Shown here: positions 39,338-51,083 of the stretch, one piece after another
Numbering within the stretch: the first letter of the stretch is position 1
Layout of the letters: each line of letters starts with the position of its first letter
Source of the DNA: Argyresthia goedartella
Lineage: Eukaryota; Arthropoda; Insecta; Lepidoptera; Argyresthiidae
Length of the DNA: 64,000 nucleotides
Assembly: GCA_949825045.1 (NCBI GenBank)
Contig: OX463813.1
Span: 24,224,001-24,288,000 of the forward strand
Direction of reading: 5' to 3'
The notes under the pieces: model-generated
Seen by the model: only the letters and a program-made list of their open reading frames with translations
What the model was told of the DNA's origin: nothing
Database searches by the model: none
Made by a program: the position numbers and the translations under genes

Positions 39338-39705
39338 GGCTAAAGCCGGTCGATTTTCGCCGAACGGCATGGCATTTCGGCTAGGCCGCAGGTGACTAAA
39401 AGTGGAAAACCCCAAAATACACTATTTGTGTTCTAGCATTCGACTTTCGCCGTGCGGTGACTAAAAGCGACCGTGAAAAGGGTCAGTCGCAGGCGATTTC
39501 TTGCTTGAATAATTTTGTTGGCGCTGCGCTCTCCCGCTCTATCCAGTTCGCAATACGACTGTGCTTGTCGACATTTTGAAATAAAATTAACAAGTCACCT
39601 GCGATTTTTATCGACCCATGTATATTAGTTGGCGATTCGATTTTGCTGGTCGATGCGACTGGGGCGACTTGCCGCGCGGCGAAAATCGACCCGTGTAAAT
39701 ACCCT
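39338..39705. mobile_element. MITE with GTCGATTTTCGCC ends
   Basis: Left CACGGGTGGC...GGTCGATTTTCGCCG and right GGCGAAAATCGACCCGTG are inverted. The left end carries a short insertion relative to the right. Confidence 0.6.
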
Positions 39706-41046
39706 AATGAGTTAATTATAAGCGTCGGGCAGGTCCGAATGTACAGACTGACGCTTTAATAAAGTGCCGCTTAAATGTCAGTGGGACAGTGGCAGCGTTG
39801 TTTGAGTGGGTCCCGGCCTCAGTTGGGTAGAAATATTCGCAAAGCTGCTCAGAAAAAAAATTCGTAAGTCTCAAAGGCATGTGTTATTGGAGTGGTGCGG
39901 CCGGGAGGATTTTTGTCGTGGCGTGAGACTTCATTGCGGAGTCGGCAGAGCTTGTAATGTCGCCCCTCCCCCACCGAAACACTACCGCATAAACCCACTC
40001 AGTTGGGCGCCTCGGGTGTAGTTCTAGTCTATCTTCGTAGCGTCACGACTTTTGCTATACGAGATGGTAGAGGCACAGTTGTGGCCAAGTTTAGATAGCC
40101 AGTCTGTTCAAAAGATTTTCAATTTGTATTTATCTTGAACAATAAAGACGCTTTCTATCGCATAGTCGAAAATGTATGCAATTTATTGATAATGATATTT
40201 ACCTTATTATAGATTCAATTATTGAATTTGGTTTATCTGATATTATAGATTTTTATAATAGTAAGTAACATTTCATAGTTAAATTGATCATTCCCACGGC
40301 ATTGTTATTTGTTATTGCATTTTCTAGTGTAGTAAATGAAATTTTTTAGACATTTTTAATTTGCATTATGTATATTTTGTATTGTTAATTTGATATATAC
40401 GGACAACTGCATTACTTAAATTTATTGAGATATTTAATTAAATTACAATGTTTTTGTGATTGTGCATTTTTATACTTAGGTACCTACCTATTTGTTATTA
40501 TACTTAAGATTTGTTGACCGTATTGGGGATTTTTTGAATAAATGTTATATTTTTCAGTTTCTTTTTTTTTTAACTACATCTGAAACAGATAGCTTAACAA
40601 TACCTATAGGCTTTTAATGACTATAAATAATACTTACATGAACATCTTCTCTATTAATTTACATGCCAACTCATACCTTAAAATAAATAGTACAATTAAA
40701 ATTAACAGTCTAAAAAATACATACATGATTATGATAACTCTTCCCCATCATTGTGACAGAAGATTTAAGAAATATTAATGCTGGTTTTTATCCTGTCTCT
40801 TAGTTTCAATAACCTTTTATATAAATAAAGTCTATTATTGACATCTGGTCGCCTTGGAGTTGCATTTTCCTGCTCCTGAAATAAAGAAAATGTATTTAAT
40901 TTCAAAACAATGCATCTGGTTAACCATCTAATGTTACAAATTATTAGTATAATATTCTTTTATATCTGGAAACCATTTTATCAGTTGTTAAGCTACCTGC
41001 TTAATCTCAAGTTTGGGATGTCAGTGAATTACTGTAAGTAAAGTAA
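39706..41046. other. Downstream region of the F-box gene
   Basis: AT-rich. A SINE-like scrap is near 40045-40110, and a minus-strand AATAAA (TTTATT on +) lies at about 40421. No gene seen. Confidence 0.45.
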
Positions 41047-42204
41047 CTATTTGTGGTAATCATATCGCTCTCTACACACCTCTGGAAAGAAATGAACTTC
41101 AATCAGAAAAAGATCAAAGAATGTTGCAGCCACAATCACAGGCCCAGACTTTCTTTCATATACATCTAAAGAAACTGCATATTTCCCTTCTGGTATCACA
41201 GCAACCTTCTCAAATATAGGCTTTGAACCACGTTTCTGTTTCGACATACGATACAGCAGGATTTCACCAGCCTTAGTGCTGACTATGATCACATCACCAT
41301 AAAAAAATATAGCCATGATCCTTGGAAAATCTAGGTAGAGGCCATGATTGTCTCCCATTTCAACTTGAAATAAGTTACGGGAGTAACAGATGTAATTTTT
41401 GTCATCAATCAGACAGACATGTTTTATCCACTGCAGCCATGGTTCAGGACACTGTATAGATCTTAATTTTGTTTCTTTCCTTTCATTTACACTTACTATT
41501 TTACCACAGTCTGTGAAGATGTGTAAAATTCCTTCACTGTGTTGTATTTCTCGGATATCATAGTCACAATGGAGAAACAATATGGGAGAAAAATGTACAG
41601 ATTTCAAATCCAGTTTGTATACTTCTCTGTTAATGGTATAATACATGTTGTGGTCATTTAGAATGAATTTGTCAGCTTTGTAAAATGCCTCTGTATCCAG
41701 TTTCTTATCATCAACACTCCTTTGTACCATGACAATGGACTTCTGTTGTATCACAGTGACGTAATCTGTATGGGATATTTTCCAGCAATTTGTGCTGGGT
41801 ACTGCAACAGGTATGTATTTCAAGTTGTTCATGTCATACAGTATTGTTCCTTTGGACTCTTTCAGTGGTAACACACTGTAATCAATCTCTAAAGCATGGG
41901 ATTTATCATGCATGGAAAAACTGTAGAATTTTCTAATGGTGTGGCGACAAGATGTTAGTTTTGGCCACATTCTAAGGTTCCGATACAAGTTGTACCAGCT
42001 TAGACCATTTCCACATTTTCTCTTTGCTATTAAAGAGACTAGCTTGAATTCCTTATGGACCATTGTTCGCCATAGTGCCTCATTTTCTATCACATATAGA
42101 TGTAATGACTTACTCACTTGGCTGAATCTCAATAGAGTTAGCCCATCTGTTTGGGCTAGTATTCTATCTATTAATTCGTAAGGCAGGCAGTCTAGACAAG
42201 TCAT
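41047..42204 (-). CDS. F-box protein, single exon, 385 aa
   Basis: One uninterrupted minus-strand reading frame begins MTCLDCLPYELIDRIL and ends in DYHK before TAG. Residues 7-50 fit an F-box: LP-x-E at 7-10, a hydrophobic LLRFSQVSK core and Trp45. By family knowledge the F-box binds Skp1 in an SCF ubiquitin ligase, and the rest selects substrates. Residues about 60-375 are rich in alternating hydrophobic beta-type stretches, compatible with a propeller, but WD repeat signatures are not evident. No signal peptide or membrane segment is seen. The lack of introns, frame damage and flanking repeats argues for a real gene rather than a relic. The exact orthologue is not recognised; a divergent FBXW-type protein is possible. 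Confidence 0.8.
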   Translation of the reverse strand: MTCLDCLPYELIDRILAQTDGLTLLRFSQVSKSLHLYVIENEALWRTMVHKEFKLVSLIAKRKCGNGLSWYNLYRNLRMWPKLTSCRHTIRKFYSFSMHDKSHALEIDYSVLPLKESKGTILYDMNNLKYIPVAVPSTNCWKISHTDYVTVIQQKSIVMVQRSVDDKKLDTEAFYKADKFILNDHNMYYTINREVYKLDLKSVHFSPILFLHCDYDIREIQHSEGILHIFTDCGKIVSVNERKETKLRSIQCPEPWLQWIKHVCLIDDKNYICYSRNLFQVEMGDNHGLYLDFPRIMAIFFYGDVIIVSTKAGEILLYRMSKQKRGSKPIFEKVAVIPEGKYAVSLDVYERKSGPVIVAATFFDLFLIEVHFFPEVCRERYDYHK

Positions 42205-43139
42205 TTTGTCAATTTATTTATTCACCTTGCTCTTACCACATAATTTACTGTCGATTTCTTAATGGTTTGAATCTCAGCAATCAGATGTTTTGTGGTCTTG
42301 ACTCATGTCATTGGTGTTTTTATTGGTACATAAATAAAGATTGTAATTTATGTCAATAAATCGGAGAATTAAATGAGAAAAGTTATTTATTATTTTGGCC
42401 AATTATTTCATCAAAGATTTGAGATAATTTGTTTTTATTTTGTTACTACTTATGACAGGTGAATGTCACGTGAATTTGACGTTTATGTTTTTCAGTTGGC
42501 CTTACTGCTGTCTACGGTCCCATTACGATAATATCCAAAGCGTAAATATTGCGGCTAGTTCCCCTATACGCCATCTGTTAGCGAATAGCGATACCAATCG
42601 CCCTAGTAATAGTCACTCACACACAACAGGGGTTGTTTTATTCCGTATAATACAAGAGCTGATGCCCGCTCGGTCCTGGCCATAGCAGGGAGGTCTGACT
42701 CCTGGATATGGATATCTCCATATTTTTATAAATTCTTGTCCATTCACAATCCTAACTCCAGAGTTTTGAAGACATTGGTCGGTAATGGGAAATGACCTAA
42801 CAGATTCGTCAGAAAGTCCAAGTTCACGGGGCGGCCTCTACTTTCTGGTTAGTCGGGCCTGTAGTCGTTGGAACTAACTGCAGCTGATACTTCTTATAGC
42901 GCCATCTGTGAAATACAAACTGAAGTAATTGGTTAGATCAGCAATTCTGTAGCTCAATTTCAAACTTATTTTTTAATTAAAATCCGTCAAAAGCAGTCGC
43001 AATCGCAATCAAAATGTGCTATATCGATACAGAAAATCGATGTAGATACTAAAGGCGTCAAAACGGGCTTATTAATTTTATTTATTTCTTTTCTCCATTT
43101 AAGATCAAAGTGTATCTTCTTATATATATATATATATGT
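42205..43139. other. Upstream of the F-box gene
   Basis: Presumed promoter side of the F-box gene. 42505-42800 holds a relative of the 35948 element (CCCATTACGATAA, AGAGCTGATGCCCGCTCGG). A (TA)n run is near 43123-43136. Confidence 0.45.
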
Positions 43140-43273
43140 ATGTCATAGTTAGTTGGTTAAATCAGACACTTAACTATCTCTCTAGATAGTAAATTAAATA
43201 CCGACGTTTAACCAAGTCACTAAAATTCCGTCAGACAAGTGAGTGAACTAAACGTTTAACAAGTTGTCTAAAC

Positions 43274-43593
43274 CAGTGGTTCCCAAAGTTGACTGGGCTA
43301 CGACTCATCTGATTTAAGTTTACAAACTCGGGACCCACCTCTAGGAAATTTAAGCGTTAGCAATATTAATAAAGGACTTTTGAAATAAAAACTGTTTTAA
43401 TACAATCTTTTATTACTTAATTATATAAATTTAATGGGAAGGATGAAATTGCCAATCGCGCGTCGTCAGTCGTCAGTCGTCAGTCGCCCGCCGCCCGGCC
43501 GCTGGCTCGGACGGTTGGTACTATAGGCAGGGCCCACTCAATATTCGCTCGCGACCCACCAGTGGGTCGCGACCCATAGTTTGGGAAACTCTG
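43274..43593. mobile_element. hAT-type MITE with 8-bp target duplication
   Basis: The left end CAGTGGTTCCCAAAGTT and right end AGTTTGGGAAACTCTG are imperfect TIRs of the widespread CAGTGGTTCCCAA kind. GTCTAAAC flanks both sides (43266-43273 and 43594-43601), exactly the 8 bp expected for hAT. Confidence 0.9.
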
Positions 43594-43662
43594 GTCTAAA
43601 CGTTCCTAGGCAACAAGACATACATTTTTTTTATGTGTACTTACTTAAGTTTATGTTTTAAG

Positions 43663-44398
43663 TAGTGATGCAACGAATACGAATACGAATATTCGTATTC
43701 GCCGAATAATAGACATTTACCGAATATTCGTACACGGCGAATACGCGCGTCGGTCGTCGGCACGTAAAAATACGACGATTCAGTGGCCTTTTGGCGAGAA
43801 GATGTCCATTTTCCAAGTCTGAAAAAACTCGCCCAAAAATATTTTTCACTGAAGCCATGGCTTCAGTGAAAAATATTTCAGTCGCCTCGGAAAGACTTTT
43901 TTCAACAGCTGGAAACATCCAGACTGAAAAAAGAAATCGCCTAAAACCAGAAATCTACAAATTTTATGTTTTTTAAATAAAAATTTGCCAAATTCCAAAT
44001 TCCAAATGTCTTTATTACTGTAGATATTTACGTATACTTAGCAATCGTCATTTTTTGTCACTTCTCTACATTGGAACACTGTGGGAGAAGATGGGCGTAG
44101 AAACTCCCACATATTGATTTTTAGATCTCTTTTAAAGATTGCTTGTGCTTAACTAATACAAATTTTATAATATCATAATTAATAAGTAGGAATAAATAAT
44201 TACAACACTATTAACAGCAAGGTCTGTGTTGAGCCAGATTAACCCCATACAGCCTATTGTAAATTTTAATTATTAGGAGAATAGAAATTCATCAAATAAA
44301 TTAGTCTTTTATTACCATGGCGAGATATTCGTATTCGTATTCACCGAATAGTAGGTTTGATATTCGTTTTCGTAAAAGTAGTATTCGTTGCATCACTA
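43663..44398 (+). mobile_element. Degenerate hAT element with transposase tail remnant
   Basis: TIR TAGTGATGCAACGAATAC is perfect (18 bp) at both ends. The target duplication GTTTTAAG is at 43655-43662 and 44399-44406. Inside, frames near 43810-43975 read FPSLKKLAQKYFSL and ERLFSTAGNIQTEKRNRLKP, the hAT C-terminal dimerisation region, split by a palindrome. The rest of the transposase is missing. Confidence 0.9.
43837..43878. repeat. Perfect 42-bp palindrome inside the hAT tail
   Basis: Symmetric about CCATGG (43855-43860); the half reads AAATATTTTTCACTGAAGCCA.. on both strands. It interrupts the transposase-tail frame. Confidence 0.9.
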
Positions 44399-44520
44399 GT
44401 TTTAAGAATTTTTGTTGTTCTTACATGTTCGCTTCGTTCACCCCCTTTACCCTTCACCTAAGCTACCGCAATGTCTTGCCCTGATATAAGCTGTGCAAAT
44501 CAGCTGTTGTTGTGACGCCA
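44399..44520 (-). repeat. Right part of the family 2 copy split by hAT
   Basis: GTTGTTCTTACATGTTC and CTTCACCTAAGCTACCGCAA continue the copy that begins at about 43602. Confidence 0.65.
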
Positions 44521-44682
44521 TACTGTTTTCCAACAGGCCGGCTTTCGGTAAGACAGATTGTTAAACGTTTTCGACGATGCTTTATTTAAATCAAAATGCT
44601 AGTGACTTCGTTACAAGTCGGCATTTAATTAACGGTCTAGAGAGTTAGTTAAGTGACTGATTTAACCAACCAACTGCGACAT

Positions 44683-45378
44683 ATAAATCTTGACAGGCTT
44701 TACCTAATATGATAGAGTACCTAGTTTACCAAATAAATATGTGAAAAATTACACAGTTAAATTAAATACAATAAAATATCATGACATTAATCTGCCATAC
44801 GCTTCCTCCATACAAAATAATCATCTATAAAATAAACCGCCCGCACCTAACATGCCCATTACACTGGCAGCATTACCGCGTTGCAAAGCTAGAGAGATCC
44901 TTTGTGACAGGAATGACCCGGAGCGGTGGTCAAATCCTCGGTCCCTCAAACGACGTCCAATATCCTTGATGAAGAGGAACCCTGCCTTGCGAGCGAAACG
45001 AACTAAACTTACATCTTGAAATTGGACAGCTCTAGTCGGGTTGCCAATTTGCCATTGGTCCTGAACTCCTGACTGGCGTCGCTTCGAAAATCGAGAAACA
45101 AAAATGAACAAGAGTAACATTTTAAGGACACGTCACGTTTACATAATTTCTTTTACACTTTCGAATTTCCAATAATTATACTTACTTAATCTAGTTAGAA
45201 GAAGTTTCACTTCTATCACGTGCTTTATTTACGTGTATTTTTACTAGATTAGTCTCGACACTATAAAACGTTAGGTATACAGGTACTGAGATGAGAATCT
45301 TGAAATATGACAAATTCAACTTACCAGTTAAAGAAAGCTCAAGATGCATATATTGAGCATTCTTTAAGTTGTTGATGA
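44683..45378. other. Intergenic segment
   Basis: The minus strand at 44821-45120 reads GFDHRSGSFLSQRISLALQR, a motif I associate with repeat-encoded proteins in insects, but I cannot place it in a family with confidence. Confidence 0.35.
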
Positions 45379-45462
45379 CCAATCTTGCGGTGATAGAGGT
45401 CAGTTAATGCGCTCAGTAGCATTACTGAGCGCATTAACTGACCTCTATCACGGCAAGATTGG
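45379..45462. repeat. 84-nt foldback, 40-bp arms with 4-nt spacer
   Basis: 45379-45418 and 45423-45462 are inverted repeats with one mismatch, around GCAT. The right arm begins the env-like segment; the left arm has part of it in reverse. Confidence 0.9.
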
Positions 45463-46360
45463 ATGGAGTGCACATCTTTACACCTGACTTCATGATCAAA
45501 TTACTGAATGATATCGGGAGCAAACTACCTAGAACATTATCTTTGCCTATTAACAACATCGAAGAGGAAATCATGGACGTCTACGATCTACTCTACATGC
45601 GAGGAAGAATAAGGGGCAACCTTTGCCTGTTTAAAGTCCATGTTCCTCTACTAAATAACGAAACTAATTCGATATTTACGACCTATTTACAATACCTATT
45701 AGCATACAAGAAAAAGTGCTAAGATTGCAGCCTGCGGCACAGTTCATAGCAGTCAACATAGAAAGAAACGCGTACTTCAAAATGAACAAAGAAGCATTAT
45801 AAAAATGCAAACAACGACGTAACATATGCTCAACGAGCCCCTCTATCCATGACCTTCGCGGAAGAAATTTGCCATGCGAAGCTAAACTGTTAAGCCACCT
45901 TTTTTGATTGAACTCCGAGCGAAAAACACATGGCTAAGCATTTGTTGCGGTAATTGTACTTTTCGAGTCATATGTGAGGATCGTCTTACAACACAGCGAA
46001 CTAATGGCCCAAATATCATTATCTCAAGGATGACAACTTCAAGAATCAGATACAACAGTTTACTCTCACGACGTCTTCAACAACTCCATCTCATGGGACG
46101 ACAATCTGCAAATCCATGTGATATCGAAAAGTACGTCGATCAACGATCTAGTGAAAGAAACACATAATATGCCCTCAGATGGCAACAACTTAACTTACAT
46201 AACGGAGATTCAAGAAATTGACGGGAAACTCCGATTCCAGAAGGCCCGAGAACACTTCCCGGCTACTATAACAAACCCCGACATCCATCAGTACGTCACC
46301 GCGTATCTGGCGCTGGCAGGAGCCATACTCGGCATCAACTTATATGCCTGTATCAAATAG
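45423..46360 (+). pseudogene. Env-like fragment of an insect endogenous retroelement
   Basis: Broken frames. The first reads HIFTPDFMIKLLNDIGSKLP, then LSLPI, resembling the envelope proteins of gypsy/errantivirus-type elements. The last frame ends with a membrane-spanning YLALAGAILGINLY stretch and a short cytoplasmic end. Stops and frame changes around 45720-46080 break it. The gag and pol that would belong to it are not present. Confidence 0.55.
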
Positions 46361-46559
46361 AAGCGAGCAGCAACACCTACGATGCGTCATCACCGCCAAC
46401 GAGAGAGACGAGCAGACATCGAGCTTCGAGCGACAACGATGCCAGCGAAGCATTCTTCGACGCAGGGAAATAGCAACATTGCGTTTAACTTTGAAGATGA
46501 TACTTATATTTAAGATCCATATTTACTCTACAGTTAATTTCATGTTTTATTATTTTTAA

Positions 46560-46860
46560 CTTCGTGTTTAACTCTGTGTTAATTTAAGTTTATTTTAACT
46601 CTGCGTCAACTTATTTTATTATTTCTTAGATTCTATCCCGGTTTGGGAGCATACGGTCACGCCGCACAATATTGTGATCAGCAACCTAGTTTAAGTCACG
46701 CGTCATGCGAACTTACTTATATGATATTTAACTTTAGTACAGTCTTTATACATCGTTATAACTAGTAACATCAATAAATAGTAATCCAGCAATAATTCTG
46801 GTTTAACTCATAACTTCAACCACTATTTCGAGTGTGTGGGATAATCTCTTAAACTACGAG
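46560..46860 (+). other. Possible decayed LTR downstream of the env fragment
   Basis: Contains AATAAA (46774) and no coding. The position after env suits an LTR, but no partner copy is in the window. Confidence 0.3.
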
Positions 46861-46871
46861 TTAGACCATAC

Positions 46872-48465
46872 AGTGTTCTTTCGCCGCTACTTTGGAACCT
46901 GGTTGCGAACGACCTCATCACCAAACTGAACTCACAACACTATTATATGGTAGGATATGCCGATTATGTAGTGATACTAACAAGTGAAATCGTCACAAGT
47001 ACTGTATGTGATGTCTCCCAAGCAGCACTGCGGATCGTGGAACGCTGGTGCACAACAAACGAACTATCAGTCAACCCAAATAAGACGTAAATGGTAATGT
47101 TCACCAACTGGCGCAATCTGGGCAACTATTGCCCACCCAGGTTGTTTGGTACAGAGCTACAATTTGCTGCTGAGGTAAAGTACCTAGGTGTAATACTAGA
47201 TAGCAAGCTGAATTGAAGCAAACATCTGAATAACAAGATTGACAAAGTGACTCACAATTTGGCAGTACCAAAGAATGGTAGGTAAAACCTGGGGGCTAAC
47301 CCCGAAAACTACCCTTTGGCTATACTCAGCTGTCATCAGACCGATAATAAGCTACGGCGCGATAGTTTGCAGGCCACGAACCAAATTATCCACTGTCGAA
47401 GCTAAACTACAAAGACTCCAGAGGCTGGCTTGCATGGCAGCAACAGGATGCATGAGGACCACACCCACAGCGGCCTTGGAAGTCATACTGGATCTGCCGC
47501 CGCTTCACCTCTTCATCAAGCAAGAGGCGGCTGCAACTGCATTGCGTCTTAAAAAACTTAACCTATGGAGACATGCTAGGGTACCCCACACTGAAATACT
47601 CGATGAGTACATAGGTAAGGAGCCGCTATTAGAAGGCGACTGACAGGATACCCAAGCAACATGTCTTCGACAAAAAGTATAAAATACAACTGCATGAAGA
47701 CCCTTGGGAGGACCTCAATCAAAAAGAACTAAGGATTTTCACAGGTGGTTCTAAAACAAACTCAGGTTCAGGGGCCGGGGCATTCTCGGAAAATCTAAAC
47801 ATGAGGAAATCAACATCATTAGGTGCCCACAACACCGTCTTCCAAGCCGAATGCATGGGCATCATAATGGCTACTGCAGCTATTGCAGAAAGAGAGATAA
47901 AGGATTTCCATATCGGCATACTATCCGACAGCAAAGCAGTTCTGCAAGCCCTACAAAGCAATACCATCAGTCCTGGGATTATATACGAGTGTCACCAATT
48001 CCTGTCAGAGGTATATAACCACAGTATTGTTACCCTGCAGAACCCATAATACCATTGTCATTCAGCTGGTTGAGGAAAACCCTACGACACCACACAAAGG
48101 TAACTCACCGACATTATTGGTCAACCTTGGATATCTGCAAGCAAGCCAGACAGGCCCTCCCGATGATCAGACCAGGATTGTCGCGTAAGCTTCTGAAGCT
48201 CAAGAGGCCACAGCTTCGCTTGGTAACCGGAGCGATAACTGGACACGCTTTGCTAAATAAACACTTACACACTTTAGGTGTCACGGAGAGCCCCCTGTGC
48301 AGAGCCTGGATAAAAGTCGAGGAGACATCCACCCACGTCCTGTTGGAATGTTCCGGCGGGGCCATCTACCGGGCAACTCACCTTGGGACTCCGAGGTCGC
48401 TCTAGGAAATCGTCGGCAACATAAAGGGTCTGCTAGGCTTCCTAGAGGAGCTGGGTTGGCAGGAG
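46872..48465 (+). pseudogene. LINE relic with RT and RNase H-like parts
   Basis: Pieces read SPLLWNLVANDLI, YADYVVIL (catalytic YADD altered to YADY), AAEVKYLGVILDSKLN, LYSAVIRPIISYGAIVCRP, an RNase H-like ILSDSKAVLQAL, and a terminal zinc/C-end block ending EELGWQE. This order is typical of jockey/I/R1-type LINEs with RNase H. Several stops and frameshifts; ORF1 and endonuclease are absent. Confidence 0.8.
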
Positions 48466-48653
48466 TAGTGCCCCCAACCCACGTCACGCAAAATAGGCGC
48501 AATTTTAGGACGTCGAGTTGCGGAAAAGAGGCCAGCGATAAACTATATTTAGAAAACGGGACTCGTATAGCGAGATGTTTGAGTTTTCCCTTGCTTTGTA
48601 TTCTAAACACTAATCATGTTAAAAATTCCAAGGAATTTTTGAAGGAAAACCAA

Positions 48654-50870
48654 GTACACGAGAGTCAGTACATTTGATACTTCATTTTGCGTGACAGAGG
48701 GCTAGCCCATCGCCGCGTTGCATTGGTACACACGTTGAATACAAAAATCGGTCATTTAACGTTTGGGGTTTTGAGTAGCTCAGGGTACGGTAGCAAAAAG
48801 CAATAAGCCGACGCGTGGTTTGGTTCCAGGAACAGAGTTCAGGTCAGGTTTTTTTTGTCGCATTCCTGCGAGATGTGTAGAGATCAGAGCCGATTTGGCT
48901 GCGCGCTGAATAAATTATGAATAACTAAATAATGGAAGGTTATTATGGAACGATACGGAGAAAGCTATTATGTTGATTGCAAATATACAATTGCGTTTGT
49001 TTGGTATGAGATGGCGAGTTTGACATGACTAGTCTGAATATCATTCTAGTGATCTTTGTCTAGCGCGCTAGCGGTCGGGAAGGCTTAATTAAACGCAACA
49101 AGCTTTTATGGTCAGCGATCAACAGATTCTGTGTATCGGCAGTACCGAATGACTTGAGTGATAACCTACGGTTGATCATAGTGAATATGCGTACACACAA
49201 TTTGTAGAACGGCGGATCTGCATGGCATGGTTGAAATTAGACCCTGTGTAGTTAGTGATAAGAAGCTTCGCTTGGGCAGAGCCTGTTCGCAAAGGACGCC
49301 ATTTTTTTTTCAGACATGTGGGGACTATAGATACGATTGCGGGGGAAGGGAGAGCATTCAGTCTCAGCGTCTAGCTACTGTGACAGTCGTCTTTCAAATT
49401 CTAAACAGTTTTGGTCTGCCGTCTTACGCGTCTGAACTAGACGAATTTTGATTGCGAAGTTACAGTGGTTTTTCGTGAGTGTCTGAAGCGCCGAGATATA
49501 CCTCCGTTCCTATCCTTTATATAAACCTACCCCAAATTCCAAAACTATCCTTGGGTCGTTAGATAAGAACTTGTAGGTAATTGATCTGAGTCTGAGTCTG
49601 GGCTTGGAGCGACCCTAAATTCCTTTTTCCTTCACCATAGGGTTCCTGGATTGGCTCTTAGGATATTCGCGGGCTAATCCTCTCCTCATTCCTTTCGAGT
49701 AGCGAGTTTTGAAATTCCCACACACACAGTCATTAAACATACAAGCACATTCAAATCAAACTCAACCATTTTCGAGTGGTGTCGATAATGGACGTGGTAT
49801 AACAGTAGGTTTTTAGACTAGGCTAGACAGGAGTTTAGTTGCGGCTAAACCTAGGTTGGCAGGGCATAGGGAGACTGTTTGATCGATGAGGTTCCGCGGA
49901 TGGAATTAACAAATTCAGAACAAAATTAAACCGGTGTCAATACAGATAACCTATCCTGTTGATATTTTGACATTTGAGTGTTGTCGGGGACGCGCGAAGA
50001 GATCAAATTACAGTCTAAAGTTCATTGTTTAGGACCGGGTAGATTGTTTTGCCTTGCCTTGGGTCAGTTTGGATTCAAGTGGCATCTTTAAATTAAATGT
50101 AAATTTCGCTGGAGGTCTAATGTGTAGGCTGAGTCAATATATATATGATTAGGCTCAGTCGAGGACGTGCTGAGGTTAGTGGAATTCATAGTTCGGTATT
50201 TATCGAACTATGCACTTCGCTATGGTGAGGGTTAGATCTCTTAAAGCGCTAATGACAACGTTTCGATAACATCCAGCTCAAATTGCGCAGAGTTGAAGGT
50301 TTCAAAACGTTACGGACCTTTTGAGTTAACCGCTAGTTCAAACCCATTTCGGAAAATCAAATCGCAATTGTGTAAACCGGTCTTTTCGGATCGTTATTGC
50401 CGTGAACTAATTATATAATTGGAACCACCTCAAGTCGCTACTAGCGAGCACATGAAATATCATTGAGTACTCACGTCGTAAAACTACGACGGATATCTAT
50501 ACGATATCCCAAACAAATATTACAAATCGTGGTCGACCACTAAAAGAAGTTCCAAGCGCCCATATATACAAAAAAATAAATGGTACCATCACACAAAATA
50601 CAACAACGATCGATCGCTAACTGATGCGAATTACCGGCTTGCGGACATATATGCTTTCTCTGTCTAACTTGAAACTCTAAATTCCTGAACCAATCTTCCG
50701 CTCGACTATTGTACGCCTAACGAACTTCTCAACGAACGAGAAATTCAGACTTATCATTCTCAACTTACAAATTTTACAGCTGAATCGGGACATCTCTTTT
50801 TGGGGTAGGTAGAATAGACGATCATAGCTACTGATAGCGGTGGCTCGACCTTAGCCGTTATGCCGTTACA
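48654..50870 (+). repeat. 5' LTR of gypsy-type element 1
   Basis: 2,217 bp, homologous to 60847-63069 over its length. It ends in CCGTTACA but lacks the first 7 nt (TGTAATG) present in the other two LTRs. TATAGATA at 49326 is the degraded TATA candidate. CAAG just before the LTR equals CAAG after the 3' LTR. Confidence 0.9.
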
Positions 50871-50877
50871 GATTTTC

Positions 50878-50895
50878 TGGTGCCGAGACCGAAGG
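50878..50895 (+). other. Candidate primer binding site
   Basis: TGGTGCCGAGACCG begins 7 nt after the 5' LTR. Starting with TGG fits pairing to a tRNA 3' CCA; the tRNA was not identified. Identical in copy 2 at 63077. Confidence 0.65.
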
Positions 50896-51083
50896 ATATC
50901 CTAGATAGTCTGATATCTAGATATTCTAAAAGAATCAAGGTCTAACGCGTTACTTTTAAAAATAATACAACGTAGAAACGATTTTAAACAGTTCAGTTTT
51001 GTAAATAAGAAATAAGCAAAAAAAAATGGGCATTGTTTTCACAATTCTTCGGACGAGCTACGGCGGTTTAGTGTTCAGGAATA

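Larger units (their letters stand above)
43140..44682. mobile_element. Outer TIR element holding nested insertions
   Basis: The left arm from ATGTCATAGTTAGTTGG and right arm to CCAACCAACTGCGACAT are imperfect inverted repeats of about 65 bp. Everything between appears to be later insertions: an hAT MITE, a family 2 copy, and an hAT element within that copy. Confidence 0.7.

Noticed and set aside
44821..45120. 99-codon minus frame with a repeat-like SQRISLALQR motif
   Set aside because: It reminded me of transposon-encoded ends, but I could not assign a family; left as an unnamed segment.
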